A stretch of 6,507 bases of DNA from JBDRLV01 sp043812755 (lineage in GTDB: Bacteria; Patescibacteriota; Patescibacteriia; UBA9934; GWF2-40-263), in the NCBI GenBank assembly GCA_043812755.1, contig JBDRLV010000083.1, positions 1 through 6,507 on the forward strand, in the 5' to 3' direction. A program made the translations under genes and the position numbers. Positions 1 through 4,836 of the stretch are shown one piece after another. Positions within the stretch are counted from its first letter, which is position 1. Each line of letters starts with the position of its first letter. Below the pieces are notes generated by a model. It had not been told where the DNA came from and did not search any database. It was given only the letters and a program-made list of their open reading frames with translations.

Positions 1-211
1 CTTTAACATTTTTAACATCTTAACATCAAACAAACTCTACCAAATAAAAACCGCCACGTCTAGATGTCAGCAACGATGAGTACAAGTATGACGTTTTAAT
101 CTCTTTTTCTTTTTTTACGTTTTCCTTCAATAGCGCGTAAAAAAACCCGAAATCAAATCAACAGCTCGTTGAATGAATAATAAACAATCAATATCAAAAC
201 ACCAATGCAAC
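1..211. other. AT-rich noncoding region at left edge
   Basis: No gene is supported here. The stretch starts with three TTAACAT copies (3-9, 12-18, 20-26) and has a pyrimidine tract at 101-117. A weak 5-bp hairpin (158-162 with 168-172) lies just before an A-run that reads as a T-run on the minus strand. It could be a back-up terminator for the minus-strand gene to the right, but it is too weak to call. The longest possible peptides are short and lack ribosome binding sites. Confidence 0.6.
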
Positions 212-239
212 AAAAAAACCGCATCTTGGGAGATGCGGT
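212..239 (-). terminator. Intrinsic terminator of the ATP-grasp gene
   Basis: A 9-bp GC-rich stem (218-226 with 231-239) with a 4-nt loop is followed, on the minus strand, by seven consecutive T (212-218). It starts 22 bp beyond the stop codon of the minus-strand gene. This is a textbook Rho-independent terminator. Confidence 0.9.
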
Positions 240-261
240 ACACATAGAAAGGAACAAACGC

Positions 262-1632
262 CTACTCAGTAGCCTCATGCAACCTTGCAGTAGCACGATC
301 AGCCAGAGCTTTGGACTTAACAGAATCCTTGTCAACAGCCACAAGATTCATCATTGGAGTCCCAGCATGTTTGAGACCGCCAACTAAATGGGGAATCACA
401 CCTGGGTTTACTCCATCAAACATCATGTCACCAAGCTGATTCTTCACATCATGAAATGAACGTAATGGACTACCCTGCTTTGGATAGAACTCTTTGATCG
501 TTACAGCACCTTCTTCAGCGCCAGCCCACTGCGGATTTGTCAAAACCTGTTGAAGCGAGCGTAAGCCAAACAAAGAAAACGTAGGTCTTGCGTTGATCTC
601 AAGCAAGTGTTGAAAGCCTGATGTCTTGTTGATAAGAACATCAAACACGATATATCCGCGAGCACCTATTGCATACAACGCACTTGCAGCAGGAGCTGTC
701 CATTCGCGAAGATGCGCGATCTCTATTTTCTCCAAATCAAGAAACTCATCATTTGGGTAAGCAATTGTATTGCTGTCCCAAACCACGCGCATGTCTTTGA
801 ACCCGCAACCCTGACGGCTGACATGCAAGAGCTTCACGCCCTGCTTAACATCAAGCAGATAACAAACACTTGCAGGGACATGCGTGCTTGTATCCATAAA
901 AGCCTGCTCAACAATGATCCGACTTGCACCGTTCTTTGCAATACCAAGCAAAAACTCACGCAAGCGCTCAAGCTGATGTGAATCGCCCATGTCATCAACA
1001 TACAGTTGCTTTGCACCAGACGCTGCGTCATCGCCTTTGAACGCCCATTGCGTCATTGGATTGCCTGGTGTTTCTTTGCTTTCTTTAAGCTGAGCAACCG
1101 CACCAAGCACAGCATCGTAATCAGCAGGACAAACACGGTAGGGCAGGAAAAACCTTGTTCCCCAATGTTTATCACCACCAAGGCCAGCAAGCAGTCTGCG
1201 CTGATCAATCTTTCGATTCAAAAGCGCTGCGAGAGTTGGGTAACTGCTGTTTACCTTGTCATCCCAAGTAATGCCAGCTTCACAAAGAAGCTTTCCCTCA
1301 AGATGCTCTTCTGGTCTGAAAAACTCAATCCTGCTTGCTTCCCTTAACATCCTAACAATAGAAGGATCGGTTCTCATGCCATCAACCAAACTGCGACCTT
1401 TCACAAACCTCACATGAGCTGGTCCCATTTTGGCAGTGCTTTGCAACCACGCAAGATGATCTTCATCATCGCGAGTTGGCTCAGGAAGAATCACACAAGT
1501 TTCATCTCCGTCTCCGCCTAATTCAGGAACAGAAGGCCCGTATGTAAGGGCGCGTGATGGGAAATCAGTAAGCGGATATTTGTTGCCGAGTACTTCAACA
1601 TAAGCATCGTAACCGTGTGCCGAGGCATACAT
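262..1632 (-). CDS. ATP-grasp superfamily ligase-like protein, substrate unknown
   Basis: Predicted cytoplasmic protein of 456 aa. The C-terminal half carries ATP-grasp hallmarks: a lysine/glycine-rich segment at about 199-208 (FKGDDAASGA) that could be the phosphate-binding loop, a hinge-like strand IIVEQ at 239-243, and the Mg-ATP ligand set D331 (GYIVFD), E345, N347 and R349 (LLEINARPT). Family members activate a carboxylate as an acyl-phosphate and join it to an amine or thiol. The first 130 residues match nothing I recognise and may be a pre-ATP-grasp domain. The substrate cannot be read from sequence. The frame extends upstream to a TTG at 1674, but the ATG at 1632 is preferred because AAAGGGGTG precedes it with a 6-nt spacer. 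The gene appears monocistronic, with its own terminator just downstream. Sampled GC is about 47%, higher than the neighbouring transporter gene. An inverted repeat spans the start region. ATP-grasp fold is fairly sure; the exact enzyme is unknown. Confidence 0.85.
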   Translation of the reverse strand: MYASAHGYDAYVEVLGNKYPLTDFPSRALTYGPSVPELGGDGDETCVILPEPTRDDEDHLAWLQSTAKMGPAHVRFVKGRSLVDGMRTDPSIVRMLREASRIEFFRPEEHLEGKLLCEAGITWDDKVNSSYPTLAALLNRKIDQRRLLAGLGGDKHWGTRFFLPYRVCPADYDAVLGAVAQLKESKETPGNPMTQWAFKGDDAASGAKQLYVDDMGDSHQLERLREFLLGIAKNGASRIIVEQAFMDTSTHVPASVCYLLDVKQGVKLLHVSRQGCGFKDMRVVWDSNTIAYPNDEFLDLEKIEIAHLREWTAPAASALYAIGARGYIVFDVLINKTSGFQHLLEINARPTFSLFGLRSLQQVLTNPQWAGAEEGAVTIKEFYPKQGSPLRSFHDVKNQLGDMMFDGVNPGVIPHLVGGLKHAGTPMMNLVAVDKDSVKSKALADRATARLHEATE

Positions 1633-1642
1633 GCATTTCACC

Positions 1643-1697
1643 CCTTTTGTGAAAGACCCCTGAACAACCCTCAAATACTGGGAAGTTCACAAAAAGG
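1643..1697 (-). repeat. Inverted repeat next to the ATP-grasp start codon
   Basis: CCTTTTGTGAA (1643-1653) is matched by TTCACAAAAAGG (1686-1697), an 11-bp inverted repeat with one extra A. On the minus-strand mRNA the downstream arm ends in the GGGG that is part of the ribosome binding site for the ATG at 1632. A shorter alternative hairpin, TTTCAC with GTGAAA (1638-1643 with 1651-1656), also spans that site. Pairing could hide the ribosome binding site, or the DNA repeat could be an operator. Both functions are inferred. Confidence 0.5.
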
Positions 1698-1724
1698 CAC
1701 AGAATACCCTTTTGCAAACCTCAC

Positions 1725-1768
1725 AGTATACAAACTATAAAATACGCGATTATGCATATATTAGTCAA
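1725..1768 (-). promoter_or_regulatory. Weak candidate promoter for the ATP-grasp gene
   Basis: On the minus strand TTGACT (1763-1768) is a good -35. An 18-bp spacer leads to a poor TATTTT, and a better -10, TATACT (1725-1730), lies too far away for this -35. A promoter is expected here because the upstream small-RNA unit ends in its own terminator at 1798, but the exact elements are uncertain. Confidence 0.3.
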
Positions 1769-1797
1769 ATGTCATTCAAGACAACTAAATATACATC

Positions 1798-1820
1798 AAA
1801 AAAACCGCGCGTAGCGGTTT
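1798..1820 (-). terminator. Intrinsic terminator of the small RNA
   Basis: On the minus strand AAACCGC (1814-1820) pairs with GCGGTTT (1802-1808) across a 5-nt loop, and the T-run occupies 1798-1804. No protein gene reads into it, which is the main reason to infer an RNA gene upstream. Confidence 0.8.
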
Positions 1821-1904
1821 ATGATCAAAAAATTAACCAAAACCGTCACGCATGGCTCCTAAAAAACCCAAAGTTAAAATTTATTACTTTATTGATCATA
1901 TCTA
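1798..1904 (-). ncRNA. Putative small RNA of about 105 nt
   Basis: A complete small transcription unit lies on the minus strand: a consensus promoter (1911-1938) predicting a start near 1904, and an intrinsic terminator ending at 1798. The RNA contains an 8-bp long-range helix, ATGATCAA with TTGATCAT, enclosing most of the molecule just before the terminator hairpin. A second small hairpin, AAAGT with ACTTT, is possible inside it. An AGGAG motif is followed after 2 nt by a 6-codon ORF (MRDGFG), and after 6 nt by a GTG frame that runs into the terminator; neither is convincing as a gene. I do not recognise a known RNA family. It is divergent from the Nramp-like gene, so it could be a regulator sharing control with that gene. 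Existence as a transcript is well supported; its function is unknown. Confidence 0.6.
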
Positions 1905-1910
1905 CAAATT

Positions 1911-1938
1911 ATTATATACGAATTAAAAATAATGTCAA
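1911..1938 (-). promoter_or_regulatory. Consensus sigma70-type promoter for the small RNA
   Basis: On the minus strand TTGACA (1933-1938) and TATAAT (1911-1916) are both perfect hexamers separated by 16 bp. The predicted transcription start is near 1904. No comparable protein gene lies downstream before the terminator at 1798. Confidence 0.75.
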
Positions 1939-1943
1939 TGACA
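1933..1943. promoter_or_regulatory. Palindrome between divergent promoters, candidate operator
   Basis: TGTCA-A-TGACA is a perfect 5-bp inverted repeat around one base. It includes the whole -35 of the minus-strand small-RNA promoter and lies 11 bp upstream of the -10 of the Nramp-like gene. A dimeric regulator bound here could affect both. No specific regulator family can be assigned from 11 bases. Confidence 0.4.
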
Positions 1944-1951
1944 CAAAATGG

Positions 1952-1960
1952 TGATATAAT
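1952..1960 (+). promoter_or_regulatory. Extended -10 promoter of the Nramp-like gene
   Basis: TGATATAAT is a perfect extended -10 (TGnTATAAT) with TATAAT at 1955-1960. The -35 region is poor, which extended -10 promoters tolerate. The expected start is about 1967-1969, at or within two bases of the ATG at 1969, so the mRNA should be leaderless. In agreement, no Shine-Dalgarno sequence precedes that ATG. Confidence 0.75.
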
Positions 1961-1968
1961 TTTAATAT

Positions 1969-3357
1969 ATGAAAGACTCAAAACCTTTTCCACAGGCCTT
2001 GCCACTAAAAAAACTAATAGGACCAAGTTTTATTATCCTTGCTCTTGGGCTTGGCTCTGGTGAAGTAATCTTGTGGCCATATTTGGCTTCAAATTTTGGA
2101 TTTGGAATAGCGTGGGGTGCGCTCGTTGGAATTTCTTTTCAATATTTCATGAATATGGAAATTGAGCGCTATGCGCTTGTGAAGGGTGAAAGTGTGTTCG
2201 TGGGGATTGCAAAATTCTGGCGACTTGCTCCTACTTGGTTTATTCTTTCAACTTTTGTTGGGTTCGGTCTTCCAGGAATAATCGCAGCATCTGCAAAAGT
2301 ACTCTCTTCAATAATTGGAGTTGAAGACTTTCGATGGATTGCAATTATCTTTTTAATTATTATCGGCTTGATATTAAGTAGTGGAAAAACAGTTTATGGC
2401 ATGATGGAAAAAATAACCAAGACAATAATAATTGTTGCAGTACCAATAATTTTTATTCTTGCGATTCTTCTGAGTGATCCTTCAGACTGGACGCATCTTG
2501 CACAAGGCCTTGTTGGACGCGGTGATGGGTATAACTTCTTGCCAGAAGGAATCGCGATCGCTGCGTTCCTTGCTGCATTTGCATACGCTGGTGCTGGTGG
2601 AAATTTGAACCTGACACAATCAATTTATGTAAAAGAAAAAGGATATGGCATGGGAAAATACTCGCAAAAAATAACAGGACTGTTTAAAAAACAAAAGCAC
2701 GAAGACATTCAACTAGAAGGTGTTGGGTTTGATAATGAAAAAACTGCTGAGATAAATTTTCGAGTTTGGTGGAAACGAGTTGGTATTGAACATGCTATTG
2801 TGTTCTGGTTTGTTGGTGCAGTTTCTATAATGCTATTGATGATGCTTGCCTATGTAACGACTTTTGGAACTGAAGGAAATGCTGAAGGGATCAATTTTGT
2901 AATCAATGAAGGTTCTGCAATAGGTGCTACACTTGCTCCGTGGGTTGGGATATTCTTTTTAATAGCAGTGACTGTAATGTTGTTTCAAACACAACTCGGA
3001 GTAATGGATTCAACATCGCGTATAATGGCAGAGAATACTGCAATTGCAAAAATGGCCAAAAGCGGAAACAAGAAAATCAACCTTTCAAAAATTTATTTTT
3101 TATTCGTGTGGGCGCAAATTGCTTTTGGCATTATCTTGTTCTTGTTTAACATTTCTGAGCCAAAAACCTTGATCATCCTTGGAGCCTGCATCAATGCAGT
3201 CGCAATGTTTGTGCACACTGGGCTTGTTTATATGCTTAACCGCAAAACCATGCCAGCATTTGCCCAAGCAGCTTTGTGGCGGAGGATTATCATTGGCCTG
3301 ATATTTGTATTTTTTGGGTGCTTTAGTGCGTTTGTATTAATTGATAAATTGTTCTAA
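1969..3357 (+). CDS. Noncanonical Nramp-like metal ion transporter
   Basis: Integral membrane protein of 462 aa with about 11 hydrophobic segments, the usual Nramp/APC-superfamily size. It begins LKKLIGPSFIILALGLGSGE: the Nramp-style start of helix 1. The position of the metal-binding DPGN motif reads GSGE (29-32). The helix 6 region reads YAGAGGNLNL (206-215) in place of the MPH-type motif. A charged insertion at about 221-270 follows helix 6. Canonical Nramps import Mn2+ or Fe2+ with protons; with both signature motifs replaced, the substrate here cannot be assumed. Similar GSGE-type proteins are known to me only as uncharacterised divalent-metal-transporter relatives. The ATG at 1969 has no ribosome binding site but sits directly after an extended -10, implying leaderless translation. 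A 53-aa ORF follows after 21 bp, probably on the same transcript. Sampled GC is about 32-38%, lowest in the window. Confidence 0.85.
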   Translation: MKDSKPFPQALPLKKLIGPSFIILALGLGSGEVILWPYLASNFGFGIAWGALVGISFQYFMNMEIERYALVKGESVFVGIAKFWRLAPTWFILSTFVGFGLPGIIAASAKVLSSIIGVEDFRWIAIIFLIIIGLILSSGKTVYGMMEKITKTIIIVAVPIIFILAILLSDPSDWTHLAQGLVGRGDGYNFLPEGIAIAAFLAAFAYAGAGGNLNLTQSIYVKEKGYGMGKYSQKITGLFKKQKHEDIQLEGVGFDNEKTAEINFRVWWKRVGIEHAIVFWFVGAVSIMLLMMLAYVTTFGTEGNAEGINFVINEGSAIGATLAPWVGIFFLIAVTVMLFQTQLGVMDSTSRIMAENTAIAKMAKSGNKKINLSKIYFLFVWAQIAFGIILFLFNISEPKTLIILGACINAVAMFVHTGLVYMLNRKTMPAFAQAALWRRIIIGLIFVFFGCFSAFVLIDKLF

Positions 3358-3378
3358 ACTCGAAATTAGGAGGCTGAC

Positions 3379-3540
3379 ATGAGAAAACTCTTTAGAGGCT
3401 GGTGGCGAAAATTAGCTTCAGATCCAATGATAGAGTATTTCCTGTCTTTTTTGGAATCTGTGCGTGCACAAGGCCGCTATGAAGCTTGGATCAAAAAGAA
3501 TCCACATATGCGGATTGAAAGCTCAAGACCATCAAACTGA
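3379..3540 (+). CDS. Small 53-aa protein downstream of the Nramp-like gene
   Basis: Unrecognised small protein starting MRKLFRGWWRKLASDPMIEY and ending in TGA. It has the best ribosome binding site in the window, TTAGGAGG with a 5-nt spacer to ATG, which is strong evidence for translation. The N-terminus is basic and rich in aromatic residues (R2, K3, R6, W8, W9, R10, K11). It is followed by a likely amphipathic helix (about 17-41) and a polar tail. There is no signal peptide or clear transmembrane helix, though the WW/Arg cluster could sit at the membrane surface. It starts 21 bp after the transporter stop and ends 19 bp before a terminator, so it is the last gene of a two-gene operon. A role as accessory or regulator of the transporter is inference from position only. 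Confidence 0.75.
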   Translation: MRKLFRGWWRKLASDPMIEYFLSFLESVRAQGRYEAWIKKNPHMRIESSRPSN

Positions 3541-3559
3541 TGGCCTCTTTTTATTACGA

Positions 3560-3593
3560 ACAAAAACCACCGGAGCATTCCGATGGTTTTTGT
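3560..3593. terminator. Bidirectional intrinsic terminator
   Basis: ACAAAAACCA-c-CGGA (3560-3574) pairs with TCCG-a-TGGTTTTTGT (3579-3593) around a 4-nt loop with one mismatch. The A and T tracts within the stem let it end the Nramp operon on the plus strand and tRNA-Lys on the minus strand. Its outer base pair touches the CCA end of the tRNA. Confidence 0.8.
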
Positions 3594-3669
3594 GGTACGC
3601 CGTGCAGGATTTGAACCTGCGACCTAGTGGTTAAGAGCCACCCGCTCTACCAGACTGAGCTAACGGCGC
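3593..3669 (-). tRNA. tRNA-Lys (anticodon CTT)
   Basis: Full cloverleaf of 77 nt including an encoded CCA (3593-3595). Acceptor GCGCCGT pairs with ACGGCGT (one G-U). The D arm starts TAGCTCAG, the anticodon stem is GGTGG/CCACT, and loop CTCTTAA gives anticodon CTT (plus-strand 3633-3635). The T arm is GCAGG-TTCAAAT-CCTGC. It reads AAG (Lys). Its likely promoter is at 3728-3756, giving a 5' leader of about 50 nt. Confidence 0.97.
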
Positions 3670-3727
3670 GTGTTTGTCGGCATCTCATCAAATTTTACAA
3701 TAATCCGAATGCTATTTTGGTGCAAAA

Positions 3728-3756
3728 AGAATAACATGAGAATTGACAAAAGTCAA
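3728..3756 (-). promoter_or_regulatory. Promoter of tRNA-Lys
   Basis: On the minus strand TTGACT (3751-3756), a 17-bp spacer, and TATTCT (3728-3733) preceded by TGt, an extended -10. The -35 is one half of the palindrome at 3743-3756. Confidence 0.7.
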
Positions 3757-3771
3757 CATTTCTGATAGTAT
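3743..3771 (+). promoter_or_regulatory. Upstream plus-strand promoter facing the ncRNA/tRNA-Arg unit
   Basis: TTGACA (3743-3748), a 17-bp spacer, and TAGTAT (3766-3771) with a TG extension at 3763-3764. The predicted start is near 3778. It shares a palindrome with the divergent tRNA-Lys promoter and would add about 60 nt to the 5' side of the RNA unit at 3838, as a tandem promoter. A 17-codon GTG frame begins at 3778, but nothing else supports it. Confidence 0.6.
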
Positions 3772-3823
3772 TTCGTCGTGGTTAATGATATTAAATACCT
3801 TTCAGAATACACAATAATGGGGA

Positions 3824-3832
3824 TGCTATAAT
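3824..3832 (+). promoter_or_regulatory. Extended -10 promoter of the 127-nt RNA / tRNA-Arg unit
   Basis: TGCTATAAT matches TGnTATAAT exactly (hexamer 3827-3832) with a weak -35. The expected start at 3838-3840 coincides with the first base of the 19-bp helix that closes the downstream RNA. Confidence 0.7.
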
Positions 3833-3837
3833 TTCGG

Positions 3838-3964
3838 GTGAAACGCTTGAAAATGGATGAGATGCGAAGTCTTGGAGGCGAACAAAGGCCGAGCCGTACC
3901 AAAATGTACGGTGAGAACTTTGTGAGCCGAAGGACGAGCAGATCGCCATTTTCAAGTGTTTCAC
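3838..3964 (+). ncRNA. Unrecognised 127-nt structured RNA upstream of tRNA-Arg
   Basis: Bases 3838-3856 pair with 3946-3964 in a 19-bp helix with a single G-U pair and no mismatch. Inside it, shorter stems can stack: CGA with TCG (3943-3945), GTC/TTGG with CCgAA/GAC using two bulges, ACAAAG with CTTTGT, and an apical hairpin CCGTAC-CAAAAT-GTACGG. Together they form a rod-like molecule with internal loops. An extended -10 places the transcription start on the first helix base, and the helix ends 5 nt before tRNA-Arg, so RNase P cleavage of the tRNA 5' end would release the RNA with a 5-nt tail. The SRP RNA tip motif, the RNase P conserved segments and 5S features are absent. A 6S-like role (rod with bulges) is possible but not shown. 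A GTG frame runs through it and the tRNA; that is a chance ORF. Existence of the RNA is well supported; its family is unknown. Confidence 0.65.
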
Positions 3965-3969
3965 AACAG

Positions 3970-4046
3970 GCGGGCGTAGCTCAGTTGGATAGAGCGACGG
4001 TCTTCGGAACCGTAGGTCAGGGGTTCAAATCCTCTCGCCCGCACCA
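3970..4046 (+). tRNA. tRNA-Arg (anticodon TCG)
   Basis: Full cloverleaf of 77 nt with encoded CCA (4044-4046). Acceptor GCGGGCG pairs with CGCCCGC, the anticodon stem is ACGGT/ACCGT with loop CTTCGGA, and the anticodon is TCG (4004-4006). The T-loop is TTCAAAT. It reads CGA and, by wobble, other CGN codons (Arg). It is probably co-transcribed with the preceding 127-nt RNA and ended by the terminator at 4054. Confidence 0.97.
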
Positions 4047-4053
4047 CAAAAAC

Positions 4054-4077
4054 ATTCGGATCAATCCGGATTTTTTT
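4054..4077 (+). terminator. Intrinsic terminator after tRNA-Arg
   Basis: ATTCGGAT (4054-4061) pairs with ATCCGGAT (4064-4071), one G-U pair, followed by a run of T through 4077. It lies 7 nt beyond the tRNA CCA end. Confidence 0.8.
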
Positions 4078-4095
4078 GTTTTAATTAAACCAAAC

Positions 4096-4117
4096 AAAAA
4101 AGTCACCGAAGTGACTT
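4096..4117 (-). terminator. Intrinsic terminator of the 176-aa gene
   Basis: On the minus strand AAGTCAC-TTCG-GTGACTT forms a 7-bp stem with a stable C(TTCG)G tetraloop, followed by T-rich sequence (4096-4101). It begins 9 bp after the stop codon at 4127. Confidence 0.85.
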
Positions 4118-4126
4118 AAAGAAAGA

Positions 4127-4657
4127 TCATACGCGAGAAACAAAACCTGCAGCTATGAGAACCTCTTGCGGGCATTCAACTGGTTCCCAGCCGATTGTTA
4201 CCTCATGGTATTCAGCACCCCCTATACTCTTGACCCAAATTTTTCCGTTGTAAGGAGCGGCTTCAAAATAATGATCGACTGTGGTCAAAACCACTGAACC
4301 AACCTCATTCCTTTCGTGATCAAGGAAAACGATCATTGGAACTTCACACTTTGGATGCCCCACAGGAACCTCAGCGCATGGAACTCGTAAAGTCATCCAC
4401 CACCCAGGCCAAAGAAAAATCATATCAACATCTTCCAATGTCTCTGCATCCTCTTCTGTGACATACTCAAAAGTGCCCATGAAATAACGATCTCCTGGAA
4501 GCTGTGGATTCGGAACACTCTTTACCTCACGAGCATAAACTGTTCTGTCATCAATTTCAATCCAAAGATCTATAGGCCTGTGTTGCAATTCAACATGTTC
4601 TGCTCGTTTGCGAAACTTTTCTCGACTTTTTTCTATAAGATCTTTGTTTTGTCCCAT
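4127..4657 (-). CDS. Hypothetical protein, 176 aa
   Basis: I do not recognise this protein. It starts MGQNKDLIEKSREKFRKRAE, a charged probable helix. It continues as an acidic, strand-rich soluble domain with a tryptophan cluster at 83-87 (WPGWW), two cysteines at 94 and 104, and a C-terminal half of alternating hydrophobic residues (about 108-165). No signal peptide or membrane helix is visible. The frame extends to a TTG at 4672, but the ATG at 4657 is chosen because AAAGGAGT precedes it with proper spacing. The gene has its own promoter (4687-4715) and a terminator 9 bp after its stop, so it is monocistronic. The coding call is firm because of these signals; no function is proposed. Confidence 0.85.
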   Translation of the reverse strand: MGQNKDLIEKSREKFRKRAEHVELQHRPIDLWIEIDDRTVYAREVKSVPNPQLPGDRYFMGTFEYVTEEDAETLEDVDMIFLWPGWWMTLRVPCAEVPVGHPKCEVPMIVFLDHERNEVGSVVLTTVDHYFEAAPYNGKIWVKSIGGAEYHEVTIGWEPVECPQEVLIAAGFVSRV

Positions 4658-4686
4658 GACCACTCCTTTCAAAAGAACAGATGAAT

Positions 4687-4715
4687 AAATTACAACACAT
4701 TTAAGACCCTGTCAA
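4687..4715 (-). promoter_or_regulatory. Promoter of the 176-aa gene
   Basis: On the minus strand TTGACA (4710-4715), a 17-bp spacer, and TAATTT (4687-4692). The expected start is near 4680, a leader of about 23 nt. It lies just past the terminator of the upstream exchanger operon. Confidence 0.65.
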
Positions 4716-4724
4716 TGAATCGCC

Positions 4725-4777
4725 AAAATTAAAACACGACCTGCGGCTCACCAATGTGGGAGCTCTACAGGTCGTGT
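4725..4777 (-). terminator. Terminator of the CaCA exchanger operon
   Basis: ACACGACCTG (4768-4777 read on minus) pairs with CAGGTCGTGT (4734-4743) in a perfect 10-bp stem, followed by TTTTAATTTT. The 24-nt loop can itself pair (GCTC with GAGC), giving a long two-part hairpin. Confidence 0.85.
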
Positions 4778-4791
4778 GAAGTACGGGGAGC

Positions 4792-4819
4792 CTTGGCTCA
4801 ACGCTTGCGCGGAGCCAAG
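4792..4819 (-). repeat. Hairpin in the 3' untranslated region of the operon
   Basis: CTTGGCTC (4792-4799) pairs with GAGCCAAG (4812-4819), with an inner CGC-TT-GCG. It lies between the 80-aa gene stop and the terminator and has no T-run of its own. It may protect the mRNA 3' end; that role is inferred. Confidence 0.5.
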
Positions 4820-4836
4820 ACCCAAGTCAGTTGCAG

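Noticed and set aside
3..26. Triple TTAACAT repeat as iterons or a CRISPR remnant
   Set aside because: Three 7-mers at irregular 8-9 bp spacing in AT-rich DNA, with no spacers or replication genes nearby.
1633..1674. Upstream TTG start for the ATP-grasp gene
   Set aside because: The ATG at 1632 has a well-spaced GGGGTG site; the TTG has none and would include the inverted repeat.
1712..1954. 80-aa plus-strand ORF starting at TTG
   Set aside because: No ribosome binding site, low-complexity AT-driven composition, and it crosses the opposite-strand terminator and promoter.
3778..3834. 17-codon GTG frame placed at the upstream promoter's predicted start
   Set aside because: It coincides with a possible leaderless start but ends inside the next -10 and has no other coding support.
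3838..3964. SRP (4.5S) RNA
   Set aside because: A GAAGGACGAGCAG stretch looked suggestive, but the paired tip motif (CAGG, GGAA tetraloop, AGCAG) is absent and the apical hairpin is different.
3838..4119. 93-aa GTG-start plus-strand ORF
   Set aside because: It runs through the structured RNA and the whole of tRNA-Arg and has no ribosome binding site; a chance open frame.
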